Shown: positions 15,204 through 22,910 of the stretch, one piece after another
Position numbering within the stretch: position 1 is the first letter of the stretch
How the letters are laid out: the number at the start of each line of letters is the position of its first letter
NCBI GenBank assembly: GCA_002591705.1
Contig: PAAB01000022.1
Location: 1 to 24,704, forward strand
From: Phycisphaerae bacterium
Lineage (GTDB): Bacteria > Planctomycetota > Phycisphaerae > Phycisphaerales > SM1A02
Reading direction: 5' to 3'
DNA: 24,704 bases
The notes under the pieces: generated by a model
What the model was told of the DNA's origin: nothing
The model's input: only the letters and a program-made list of their open reading frames with translations
Database searches by the model: none
Translations under genes and position numbers: made by a program

Positions 15204-15453
15204 AAAGTTACGTCTCCCGAGATGCAGACATCGGAGAAATGCCTTCCGATCCGCCAGATTCCTGATCAGACCGTTTCAGGAAAACCCTTTTTTTTGGCTC
15301 TCAGTGGGGTTTCAATCGGAGACGATCAGAAATAATGATCACCGTGAACCCCTGTTAAGTCATTCAAAAAAGCCAATTTGTAAGGATACATCGCCTTTTT
15401 ATCCTGTTTTTAACCGGTCGATGATCTCCAGAGGTGATGAGTGAACCCTGGTC

Positions 15454-16764
15454 TCATTTCGCGTCGCGGACGACGCTCGTCCTTCGCTGCAGAGAGCGAA
15501 TTCCGAATCGCCAACCGTAGCCGGCGGCGAGCACGATCGATCCCGTCAACCAGATCGATGCGGGCAGGCTGCAGGCCGCAGCGAGGCAGAGGACGCATCC
15601 GCTCCATGCCGTCCATTTCGGGAATCGACGTTCCTCGTCACGAAGTCGAAGGGCGGCGAGATTCGTGATCGCGTAGTAGCCGAGCACCATCAGCGCACTC
15701 AGGGTCCAGGTGAAGGTCAGATCGCCGATCAAGACGAGTCCGGCCGTTGTGCATCCGACGCAGAGCACCGACCAGATCGGCGTCCGGCTCGATTGCCCGA
15801 CCCTCGCCATCGCCCCCGGCATGTCGCCCCGTCGGCCCATGGCAAGCATGACCCTCGACAATCCCAACAGCAGGTTGATGAGAACACCAATCATCGCCGT
15901 GACGGCGCAGGCGGCAACGATTGTTCCGGAGAACGACCCACCGTGATGCGATGCGACGGCCTCGAGCGGACTGGTGGCCGCATTGGCGGAGACCAGTTGC
16001 GAGGCCGGGGCTGCAAAGGCCAGTGCAGCACCCACCAAGAGGTACAGCGTTCCTGCGACAAGCAGTGTCGCGATCACGGCCCGGGGGATCGATCTGCGTG
16101 GATTCCTGATCTCCTCGCCGAGGGTGGCGACCCGTCCGTAGCCGGTGAAGGCGACGAAGACGATGGCGACGGCTTCGGGAATTCCACCCGGTCGCGGGGA
16201 GGCACGTGTGATCCGATCCATGTCCGGCACGGAACGAAATGCGGTGAACAGGAACACGATGAGTCCGACGAGGACGAAGCCGACGATGATGGTGTTCACG
16301 AGATTGGATCGTCGAAGTCCGGACAGCACGAGCACTGTCGTCAGTGCGACGATGACCAGGGCGGTCACGACCACGACGCTTCGATCGACCGCGCCGTCCG
16401 TGCCCATCAGATACACCGCCACGCCAAGTGCCGCACTGGCCGCGGATGCGGATTTCGCGGAGAGGAACAGCCATCCCGCCGTGAAGCCGATTCCCGGAGT
16501 GATCAGACGCGAAGCGTATTCATACGTTCCACCGCTGACGGGGTGCGCAGCGGCGAGCTGCGCGCTGCTGAGCCCGTTGAACATCGCAATCATCAGAGCT
16601 GCCCCGACGGCAACGAGAACCCACGGTCCGGCGAGTGCGGTGGCCATGCCGAGGCTCACGAACACGCCCGTTCCCAGGATCGATCCGAGGCCCAGCATCA
16701 CGGCCCCCGGTACGCCGATCGAACGATCGAGTCCCGGGTGCGATCGATTTGCTGCATCCATCAT
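15454..16764 (-). CDS. APC-superfamily amino-acid permease
   Basis: 436 residues from the first ATG of an ATG-ATG pair (complement of 16762-16764); the frame is open further upstream, but that stretch overlaps the divergent gene and lacks family sequence. It has about twelve membrane segments. The first helix carries GVPGAVMLGLGSILGTGVFV, the substrate-binding GSILGTG bend typical of the APC family. This is followed by SSAQLAAAHPVSGGTYEYA and, around residue 215, IPEAVAIVFVAFTGYGRVAT with LGEEIRNPRRSIPRAVI, all standard for amino acid/polyamine/cation permeases. It imports or exchanges amino acids across the inner membrane; the specificity cannot be read. It ends in a Arg-rich cytoplasmic tail (SLQRRTSVVRDAK). 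It is divergent from the dehydrogenase gene with only 43 bp between start codons. Confidence 0.92.
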   Translation of the reverse strand: MMDAANRSHPGLDRSIGVPGAVMLGLGSILGTGVFVSLGMATALAGPWVLVAVGAALMIAMFNGLSSAQLAAAHPVSGGTYEYASRLITPGIGFTAGWLFLSAKSASAASAALGVAVYLMGTDGAVDRSVVVVTALVIVALTTVLVLSGLRRSNLVNTIIVGFVLVGLIVFLFTAFRSVPDMDRITRASPRPGGIPEAVAIVFVAFTGYGRVATLGEEIRNPRRSIPRAVIATLLVAGTLYLLVGAALAFAAPASQLVSANAATSPLEAVASHHGGSFSGTIVAACAVTAMIGVLINLLLGLSRVMLAMGRRGDMPGAMARVGQSSRTPIWSVLCVGCTTAGLVLIGDLTFTWTLSALMVLGYYAITNLAALRLRDEERRFPKWTAWSGCVLCLAAACSLPASIWLTGSIVLAAGYGWRFGIRSLQRRTSVVRDAK

Positions 16765-16773
16765 CACGCTTTC

Positions 16774-16779
16774 ATGGTA
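16774..16779 (-). promoter_or_regulatory. Putative -10 element of the permease gene
   Basis: TACCAT on the minus strand, 9 nt before the first ATG (6 nt before an in-frame GTG). No Shine-Dalgarno sequence separates it from the start, so the transcript would be leaderless or nearly so. No clear -35 hexamer is visible. Confidence 0.35.
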
Positions 16780-16793
16780 TCGGGGCCGCACGC

Positions 16794-16799
16794 TACCAT
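16794..16799 (+). promoter_or_regulatory. Putative -10 element of the dehydrogenase/cytochrome gene
   Basis: TACCAT, the same hexamer as for the divergent permease, 8 nt before ATG 16808. A GGGAG at 16802-16806 is only 1 nt from the ATG and too close to act as a Shine-Dalgarno sequence. The two -10 candidates are 14 bp apart on opposite strands, so the two promoters would compete for RNA polymerase. Confidence 0.38.
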
Positions 16800-16807
16800 T
16801 CCGGGAG

Positions 16808-19800
16808 ATGAATCTAGGCACGTTGCTCATCATGACTGCGCTGCTCGACGGTTCGACCACGAGCGGTGTCCAGGTGGCCGACGGGATCGTCGTGGAGACC
16901 TGGGCGTCGGATCCCATGCTGGTGGATCCGGTGGCCTTCTGCATCGACGAGCAGGGACGGGTCTACGTCGCGGAGACCGCCCGGCAGGAGCGGGGGGTCG
17001 AGGACACCCGCACGCAGCCATACTGGAACCTCGACGACATCTCCCTGCAGACGGTCGAGGATCGACTGGCGATGTACGAGAAGTGGGCCCATCGCCGTTC
17101 CGACGGCATGAACCACTACACCGCGTACGAGGATCGGATTCGTCGTCTGGTCGACACGGACGGAGATGGTCGGGCCGATCTGCAGACGGTGTTCTCCGGC
17201 GGCTACAACGATCCGCTCGACGGCACCGGATCGGGCGTGCTCGTGCACCGGGGGGACGTCTACTACACCAACATTCCGCACCTCTGGCGTCTGCGCGATC
17301 GGGACGATGACGGAGTGGCCGACGAGCGGGAGGCCCTGTTGAGCGGGTTCGGAGTCCGGATCGCGCTGCGCGGGCACGACATGCACGGTCTGACCTGGGG
17401 ACCGGATGGAAGGTTGTACTGGTCAATCGGTGATCGGGGATACAACGTCGTGAACCGTGAGGGGGTGCGGATCAGCGACCCGACTTCCGGAGCGGTCTTC
17501 CGCTGTGAGCCGGACGGTTCGAATCTCGAGGTGTTCCACACCGGACTGCGGAACCCCCAGGAGATCGCATTCGACGACTACGGTGCGCTGTTCACCGGCG
17601 ACAACAACTCCGACGCGGGCGACGAAGCCAGACTGGTGCATGTGGCCGAAGGTGGCCAGACCGGATGGCGCATGGAGTACCAGACGCTGGACGGTGTCAA
17701 CGTCCGCGGCCCCTGGGTGCAGGAGGGGATCTGGAAGACGGCCCACGAGCACCGACCGGCCTGGGTGCTGGCTCCGGTGGCCCACGTCGGCAACGGTCCG
17801 TCGGGTCTGGTGCACTACCCGGGCCTCGGTCTCGACGCCCGGTACGACGATCACTTCTTCATGTGCAACTTCAGCGGTACCCCCGAGCACAGTCAGGTGA
17901 AGTCGTTCGCGGTCGAACCCGACGGTGCGGGTTACCGGGTGGTGGACGTGCACGACTTCGCCTCCAACGTCCTCTGCACCGACGTCGACTTCGGCTACGA
18001 CGGACGGATGTACGTGTCCGACTGGGTCGAAGGCTGGTACCAGGCGGAGAACGGTCGCATCCTGACCATCCACGATCCACGACATGTGGACGACCCCCGG
18101 ATCGCCGAGGTGACCACGCTGTTCTCCGGGGGATTCGATTCCCTGACCGACGATCGCCTGACGGAACTGCTGGAGCACGACGACCAGCGGGTGCGACTGC
18201 GGGCCCAGTTCGAACTCGCGTCACGAGGACCGCAGTCGATCGGATCGTTCGTGCGGATGACCGGTTCCGGTTCCCCACGACTGGCCCGACTCCACGCGAT
18301 CTGGGGACTGGGCATGATCGCTCGCGGCACGGAAGATCCGGAGCCGGCCATGCGCCCGCTGCTGTCGCTGCTCCTGGACGACGACCGTGAAATCCGCGCG
18401 CAGGCGGCGAAGGTGCTGGGAGAATCGGGCTGGTCGCAGTGTGCTCCGGACCTCGTGGAACTGATCTTCGATCCGGAACCCCGGGTCGTCTACCACGCCG
18501 TCATGGCGGTCGGACGACTCGGCCATGGCGAGGGAATCGATGCGATCACCGAGATGCTGTGGTCCAACGACGACCGTGATCTCCACCTGCGGCACGCGGG
18601 GGTGATGGCCCTGTTCTGGCTCGATGACCCGGAGGCGCTGCTTGCCCTGTCCCGTGACGAGTTCCCTGCGGTCAGATTGGCCGTCCTGCTTGCATTGCGA
18701 CGCAGCGGGGATCCCGCGGTCTCGAGCTTTCTCCAGGATTCCGATCCCTTCATCGCGGCCGAGGCGGCCCGCGCGATCAACGACCTTCCGATCGACGCCG
18801 CCATGCCCGCTCTGGCCGACCAGTTGGAACGCTTCTCGTCGCCGGCATCGGGTACGTCGATGCGGGATGCACCGATCGAGGATCGGACGGCGCTGCTCCG
18901 GCGTGCGCTGTACGCAGGTCAGCGCATCGGGCGCGCTCGTGATGCCGCAGCGATCGCCGATGTCGCCCTGCTCGAATCGAATCCGATCGGGATGCGACGC
19001 GAGGCCGTGGCGGTCCTGTCCGACTGGCGGGAGCCTTCGGTCCGGGATCGGGTGAACGGCGCGCATCGTCCCGTGGTCGGCGAACGTGATGTCGAGGGAT
19101 GGAAGACGGTACTCGCACGGGCCCTGCCCAGACTGGTCCAGTCCGAGGATGTCGAACTGGCGACGTCGGCGCGAGCCCTGTCGGGGAAGGAGTCGGTCGC
19201 ACTGGACGACAGCGTCACCTGGTCGATTCTGGAGGATTCCGAAGCCGATCTCCGCGAGCGGGTGGCATGCCTGACCCAACTGCATTCGTCGTCCGGCGAG
19301 GGGGACCGGGCGATCCGATCGGCACTCGATGCCGACGAGCCCGTCCTGCGTGGTGCCGCGTTGCGACTGCTGGCCGATGATCGACCGCAGGAGGCGGTCG
19401 AGGAGATCGCGGACGATCTCCAGCGGGACGGGATTTCCCTCCGGCAACATGCGATCGGCGTGCTCGGGACCATCGACTCCCCACGAGCACGAACCATGTT
19501 GAAGGATCTGTTCGGTCAGACCCGGACCGGTGAACTTCCCACGGCCCTGCATGTGGACGTGATCGATGCCTTCGACGGACAGGAAGGGGAGACGCCCGAC
19601 ATGATGCGGTCGCTCGCCTTCGGTGATGATCCACTGGCCCGCTACCGGTCGGCCTGGGTCGGGGGCGATGCGGAACGTGGTCGCGAACTCGTTCTGTACC
19701 ACTCGGGTGCCGCCTGTGTCCGATGTCACATCGTCGAAGGACGCGGTGGTACCTCGGGTCCGGATCTGGGAGAGGTGGCGGACCGGCTCGACCGGGCGGC

Positions 19801-19939
19801 CCTGCTGGAATCGGTGATCGACCCCGGTTCGGTGGTCGCCGCCGGATACGGGGACGCCAGTGCGATGCCCGAGATGATCCACCTGCTTGATCCGCGGGAC
19901 GTCCGGGACATCGTCGAGTATCTCGCCACCCGTCGCTGA
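16808..19939 (+). CDS. PVC-type membrane-bound dehydrogenase propeller + HEAT repeats + c-type heme domain
   Basis: 1043 residues from ATG 16808. The N-terminus (LGTLLIMTALLDGSTTSG) is hydrophobic but lacks the basic residues of a standard signal peptide. Residues about 22-435 form the PVC-type 'membrane-bound dehydrogenase' propeller, related to sorbosone/glucose dehydrogenases: LVDPVAFCIDEQGRVYVAET, VDTDGDGRAD, RGHDMHGLTWGPDGRLYWSI, GLRNPQEIAFDDYGALFTGD, YVSDWVEGWYQ. About 440-900 is a run of HEAT-like helical repeats (for example DDDREIRAQAAKVLGESG). About 945-1043 is a cytochrome c domain with heme motif CVRCH (Cys970, Cys973, His974), TSGPDLGEVADRL, and a likely axial Met in ASAMPEM. It probably oxidises a sugar- or alcohol-like substrate outside the cytoplasm, passing electrons to its own heme; the substrate is not known for the family. 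The cupredoxin gene follows after 30 bp and is a plausible redox partner. Confidence 0.9.
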   Translation: MNLGTLLIMTALLDGSTTSGVQVADGIVVETWASDPMLVDPVAFCIDEQGRVYVAETARQERGVEDTRTQPYWNLDDISLQTVEDRLAMYEKWAHRRSDGMNHYTAYEDRIRRLVDTDGDGRADLQTVFSGGYNDPLDGTGSGVLVHRGDVYYTNIPHLWRLRDRDDDGVADEREALLSGFGVRIALRGHDMHGLTWGPDGRLYWSIGDRGYNVVNREGVRISDPTSGAVFRCEPDGSNLEVFHTGLRNPQEIAFDDYGALFTGDNNSDAGDEARLVHVAEGGQTGWRMEYQTLDGVNVRGPWVQEGIWKTAHEHRPAWVLAPVAHVGNGPSGLVHYPGLGLDARYDDHFFMCNFSGTPEHSQVKSFAVEPDGAGYRVVDVHDFASNVLCTDVDFGYDGRMYVSDWVEGWYQAENGRILTIHDPRHVDDPRIAEVTTLFSGGFDSLTDDRLTELLEHDDQRVRLRAQFELASRGPQSIGSFVRMTGSGSPRLARLHAIWGLGMIARGTEDPEPAMRPLLSLLLDDDREIRAQAAKVLGESGWSQCAPDLVELIFDPEPRVVYHAVMAVGRLGHGEGIDAITEMLWSNDDRDLHLRHAGVMALFWLDDPEALLALSRDEFPAVRLAVLLALRRSGDPAVSSFLQDSDPFIAAEAARAINDLPIDAAMPALADQLERFSSPASGTSMRDAPIEDRTALLRRALYAGQRIGRARDAAAIADVALLESNPIGMRREAVAVLSDWREPSVRDRVNGAHRPVVGERDVEGWKTVLARALPRLVQSEDVELATSARALSGKESVALDDSVTWSILEDSEADLRERVACLTQLHSSSGEGDRAIRSALDADEPVLRGAALRLLADDRPQEAVEEIADDLQRDGISLRQHAIGVLGTIDSPRARTMLKDLFGQTRTGELPTALHVDVIDAFDGQEGETPDMMRSLAFGDDPLARYRSAWVGGDAERGRELVLYHSGAACVRCHIVEGRGGTSGPDLGEVADRLDRAALLESVIDPGSVVAAGYGDASAMPEMIHLLDPRDVRDIVEYLATRR

Positions 19940-19956
19940 TTCCATATCCACTCGGG

Positions 19957-19962
19957 TATCCT
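19957..19962 (+). promoter_or_regulatory. Putative -10 element of the cupredoxin gene
   Basis: TATCCT 7 nt before ATG 19970, with no Shine-Dalgarno sequence in between: the same geometry as at the asparaginase gene. The -35 region is poor. If real, the cupredoxin and MATE genes can be transcribed separately from the dehydrogenase gene, although the 30-bp gap also allows read-through. Confidence 0.38.
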
Positions 19963-19969
19963 TCGTGCG

Positions 19970-21346
19970 ATGCGATTCGTACTGACGGCATTCCTGTGCA
20001 TGCTGTGCATGTTCTCCCGGGTCATCGGAGCACCGGTCATCGAACCCGGCGACCGGGTACTCGTGCTGGGCGACGAGTTCGCGGTCGAGTTGGGGACCCG
20101 TGGGGTCCTGGAATCCATCTTCGGAAGTGAAGTCGATTTCCAGCATCGCGCCGAATCGGGTATGGAAGCGGTGCGTCTGCCCACACCGGTTCAGTTCGGC
20201 GACCCGGCTCCCGATGTGGTCGTCGCATGCGTAGGGATGGTGGACGCGATCCGGGGTGATTCGCATCTGCCGCGGTTCCGCCAAGGTCTCGCATCGTTCG
20301 TCGAGGCGTGGTCCGGCTCCCAGATCATCGTGATCACGCCCGTGCCACCGGAACCGTCCGACGCACTGCGGTCCGGGTCGCATGCGTTGTCCGTTGCGGG
20401 GTACGCCGATGCAATCCATGCCGAAGCGGGGCGATCGGGCTGCCGCTCGATCGATCTCCACGGTCCGCTGCGCGTCGCCGCGCGCGGGGAGGATGTCCCC
20501 TTGACGCACGATGGGCTCCATCTCTCCGATGCGGCCTGGCGGTACGTCGAGCGCGAACTCGCCTGGCAGCTCGGGTACGACGAACTCGACCCGCCGATGG
20601 TCATTCGAAGAACCGACGGTGGAACCGAAGTCCGCTCCGACCGTTCGATCGAGCTGGAGTGGCTTGAGCACCCCGAACGGATGCCCGCGGTGGATGCGAT
20701 CGCGATGGCCCGGGAGACCCCGTCCCCGGAGGCCTCCGGTCCGACCTGGGACGAGGCGGTCGAGACGGTCCGGCGGGCCGATGCGGTCGACACGGAATCC
20801 CTTCGCAGCGCGCTGGCCCGGCTGGCGTCCGAATCCGATCGGGCCGAGTCGGCGCGGGACATCATGCTTCCCCTGGCCGATGCCTCCCGCTCCGAATCCA
20901 TCCGACTCGCCGCCCTGGCGGCGCTCGACGATCTCCCCGGGACCGTGGGACCGGTGCCCGGCATTCGCACCATCGCCATGGAGGCCGTTCCGGTGAAGAT
21001 GGTCTACGACGTGGACCGGTTCGAAGTGCTTGCCGGTGAACCGGTTCGAATCGTCCTCGAGAATCCCGATGCCCAGCCGCACAACCTTCTGATTCTGAAG
21101 CCCGGTGCGCTTCGATCCATCGGTCGGGCCGTCGACGAGATGGAGAACGACGCGGAATCGAAGTCGAGACATTGGGTTCCCGAATCGCCCAAGGTGCTGC
21201 ATGTGATGTCGATGGTCCAGCCCGGTGAACGGGGGGAACTGCGCTTCGTGGCCCCGGATCGTCCGGGCCGATATCCCTTCGTCTGCACCTACCCCGGGCA
21301 CTGGCGGATGATGAACGGCGTCATGACGGTTCGCAGAAATGACTGA
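19970..21346 (+). CDS. SGNH-hydrolase-like / azurin-type cupredoxin fusion protein
   Basis: 458 residues from ATG 19970, with a signal peptide to about residue 20 (FVLTAFLCMLCMFSRVIGA). Residues about 25-205 resemble an SGNH (GDSL) hydrolase: RVLVLGDEFAVEL where GDS is expected, PDVVVACVGMVDAIRG at the third block, and THDGLHLSDAAW with Asp181 and His184. The nucleophile Ser is replaced (Gly-Asp-Glu), so the domain is probably not an active esterase; similar planctomycete proteins I recall read GNTFAER here. A helical linker spans about 235-330. About 345-458 is a type 1 copper domain: His371 in PHNLLILKPG and CTYPGHWRMM with Cys439, His444 and Met448, the same spacing as azurin. It should carry electrons in the periplasm. 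It sits 30 bp after the heme dehydrogenase gene and overlaps the MATE gene by 8 bp. Confidence 0.85.
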   Translation: MRFVLTAFLCMLCMFSRVIGAPVIEPGDRVLVLGDEFAVELGTRGVLESIFGSEVDFQHRAESGMEAVRLPTPVQFGDPAPDVVVACVGMVDAIRGDSHLPRFRQGLASFVEAWSGSQIIVITPVPPEPSDALRSGSHALSVAGYADAIHAEAGRSGCRSIDLHGPLRVAARGEDVPLTHDGLHLSDAAWRYVERELAWQLGYDELDPPMVIRRTDGGTEVRSDRSIELEWLEHPERMPAVDAIAMARETPSPEASGPTWDEAVETVRRADAVDTESLRSALARLASESDRAESARDIMLPLADASRSESIRLAALAALDDLPGTVGPVPGIRTIAMEAVPVKMVYDVDRFEVLAGEPVRIVLENPDAQPHNLLILKPGALRSIGRAVDEMENDAESKSRHWVPESPKVLHVMSMVQPGERGELRFVAPDRPGRYPFVCTYPGHWRMMNGVMTVRRND

Positions 21347-22817
21347 ATCCACCATGACGGATCCGGAAATCGAATCGCTGGATTCACCACGGCATCCGTT
21401 GGCGGAGGTCTGGTCGCTTGCGTGGCCGACCATCATCACGATGGTCAGCTACACGGTGATGCAGTTCGTCGACAAGCTGATGGTGGGCCAGATCGGTCCG
21501 CTCGAGTTGACGGCGCAGGGGAACGGGGGGATCTGGGCCTTTGCGCCGCTGGCATTCGCCATGGGCGCCCTGGTGGTGGTGAACACCTACGTCAGCCAGC
21601 ACATGGGTGCCAGGCGACCGGAGCGCGTCGCCCGGTATCTCTGGGGCGGTCTGTACATCAGTCTCGTGGTCTGGGTGCTCGTCCTGATTCCGTGGGCGGT
21701 CGTTCTTCCGTGGTTCTTCGAGCATGTGGTGCACGCCGGTCACCGCATCGAGAACATGGATCGGTTGATCGAGTTGGAGAGCGAGTACGGCCAGATCCTG
21801 CTGCTCGGAGGCCTCTTCACCATCGGCGCACGCAGCGTTCACCAGTTCTTCTTCGGAATCATGCGTCCGAAGGTGGTCACGTTCTCCGTGATCATCGGAA
21901 ATCTGGTCAACGTCGTGCTCAACTACCTCCTCATCTTCGGAGAGGAGGGGCTGCCCGCCGTGGGACTGTCCGGCGTTCCCGGCATCCCGGCCCTGGGGGT
22001 GCACGGAGCGGCGATCGGCACCGCCGCGGGCGTCTTCGTGGAGATGCTCATACCCTTCCTGGTCTTCCTCGGACCACGGTGCCACCGAGCCTTCGGATCC
22101 CGGACGAGCTGGTGGCCGCACTGGGGCACGATCAAGGAACTGATCCGCCTCGGCTGGCCCGGTTCGCTGGTGTCCGGCAACGAGATCGTGTGCTGGTCCA
22201 TCTTCATGACGGCTCTGGTCGGCCTGTTCGGCACCGAGTCCATGGCGGCGGGCTGGATCGTACTGGGCTACATGCACCTGAGCTTCATGCCCGCGGTCGC
22301 CATTTCCTTCGCAGCCAACACGCTGGTGGGCAACTCGATCGGAGCGGGCACACCGGACCTGGCGGTCACCCGAGCACGATGGAGTGTGGGGCTGTCGGTG
22401 TTCATCATGTCCGCCTGCGCCGTCCTGTTCGTGGTGTTCCGTGAGCCGATGGTCGAACTGTTCATCGCCGGCGATGTGGGTCCGGAGGAGTCGGCTTCGA
22501 TTCTCCGGATCGGCGTGCAGTTGATGGTGGTGATGGCCGTCTGCCAGGCGATGGATGCACTGGGAATCACCTACAGCGGAGCGCTGCGGGGCGCGGGCGA
22601 CGTGATCTGGCCGGGTGTCTTCATCGCCATCAGCAGCTGGGTGCTCATCATCGGGTTGGGCTACGGTCTGGCCGTTCTGGTTCCGGAATGGGGCGCCGTC
22701 GGGCCGTGGATCGGTGCCGTCGCCTACATCATCGTGGTCGGCATCGGAATGGTGTGGCGATTCGAGCGGGGTGCCTGGCGTTCGATCGACATCATGTCCG
22801 CCGGTGATCGTCCCTGA
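21339..22817 (+). CDS. MATE-family efflux transporter
   Basis: 492 residues. ATG 21339 lies inside the end of the cupredoxin gene (8-bp overlap); an in-frame ATG at 21354 is an alternative. About twelve membrane segments in two halves. Family landmarks: WSLAWPTIITMVSYTVMQFV with DKLMVGQIGP in the first helix region, LGWPGSLVSGNEI opening the second half (residue about 270), and GALRGAGDVIWPGVFIA near the end, equivalent to the conserved GxxRGxG motif. MATE carriers export cationic drugs or metabolites using Na+ or H+ gradients. The substrate is unknown; the overlap with a copper protein gene suggests joint expression rather than a shared reaction. A strong terminator follows 37 bp after the stop. 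Confidence 0.93.
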   Translation: MTESTMTDPEIESLDSPRHPLAEVWSLAWPTIITMVSYTVMQFVDKLMVGQIGPLELTAQGNGGIWAFAPLAFAMGALVVVNTYVSQHMGARRPERVARYLWGGLYISLVVWVLVLIPWAVVLPWFFEHVVHAGHRIENMDRLIELESEYGQILLLGGLFTIGARSVHQFFFGIMRPKVVTFSVIIGNLVNVVLNYLLIFGEEGLPAVGLSGVPGIPALGVHGAAIGTAAGVFVEMLIPFLVFLGPRCHRAFGSRTSWWPHWGTIKELIRLGWPGSLVSGNEIVCWSIFMTALVGLFGTESMAAGWIVLGYMHLSFMPAVAISFAANTLVGNSIGAGTPDLAVTRARWSVGLSVFIMSACAVLFVVFREPMVELFIAGDVGPEESASILRIGVQLMVVMAVCQAMDALGITYSGALRGAGDVIWPGVFIAISSWVLIIGLGYGLAVLVPEWGAVGPWIGAVAYIIVVGIGMVWRFERGAWRSIDIMSAGDRP

Positions 22818-22853
22818 CGCAACTCCGATCGAATCCGGCCGGAACACGAATGA

Positions 22854-22887
22854 GAACGCCCCGGCCGCAGAAGCGACCGGGGCGTTC
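22854..22887. terminator. Bidirectional terminator between the MATE gene and the dockerin/propeller gene
   Basis: GAACGCCCCGG (22854-22864) pairs perfectly with CCGGGGCGTTC (22877-22887) around a 12-nt loop: an 11-bp stem placed between two convergent stop codons. The minus-strand side is followed by a mildly T-rich stretch, the plus side is not. Confidence 0.75.
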
Positions 22888-22910
22888 GTACCCATGAACT
22901 CCGTTTCATG

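Larger units (their letters stand above)
15127..15453. other. AT-rich intergenic leader region, 327 bp without a gene
   Basis: Lies between the permease stop and the small membrane gene, both on the minus strand. By hand count 15241-15420 is about 45% GC, far below the flanking genes. It contains an 8-T run (15288-15295), a near-repeat of GGGTTCAC on the minus strand, and several short inverted repeats, including the two listed separately. It probably holds the promoter and a long 5' leader of the small membrane gene, or a small RNA. I find no convincing ORF and no riboswitch class that I recognise. Confidence 0.5.

Noticed and set aside
15281..15297. T8 run as a possible plus-strand intrinsic terminator
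   Set aside because: Only a 4-bp stem can be drawn before it, and no plus-strand gene ends nearby.
15093..15335. Possible 80-codon plus-strand ORF in the AT-rich region
   Set aside because: No ribosome-binding site, no recognisable features, and it overlaps the leader and 5' end of the supported minus-strand gene.
16765..16944. 60-residue upstream extension of the permease frame
   Set aside because: It overlaps the start of the divergent dehydrogenase gene and has no membrane or family sequence; the ATG pair at 16764 fits the family N-terminus.
18221..21439. Open frame of 1072 codons on the minus strand across the dehydrogenase, cupredoxin and MATE start
   Set aside because: It crosses three well-supported plus-strand genes and shows no recognisable domain; an antisense shadow.
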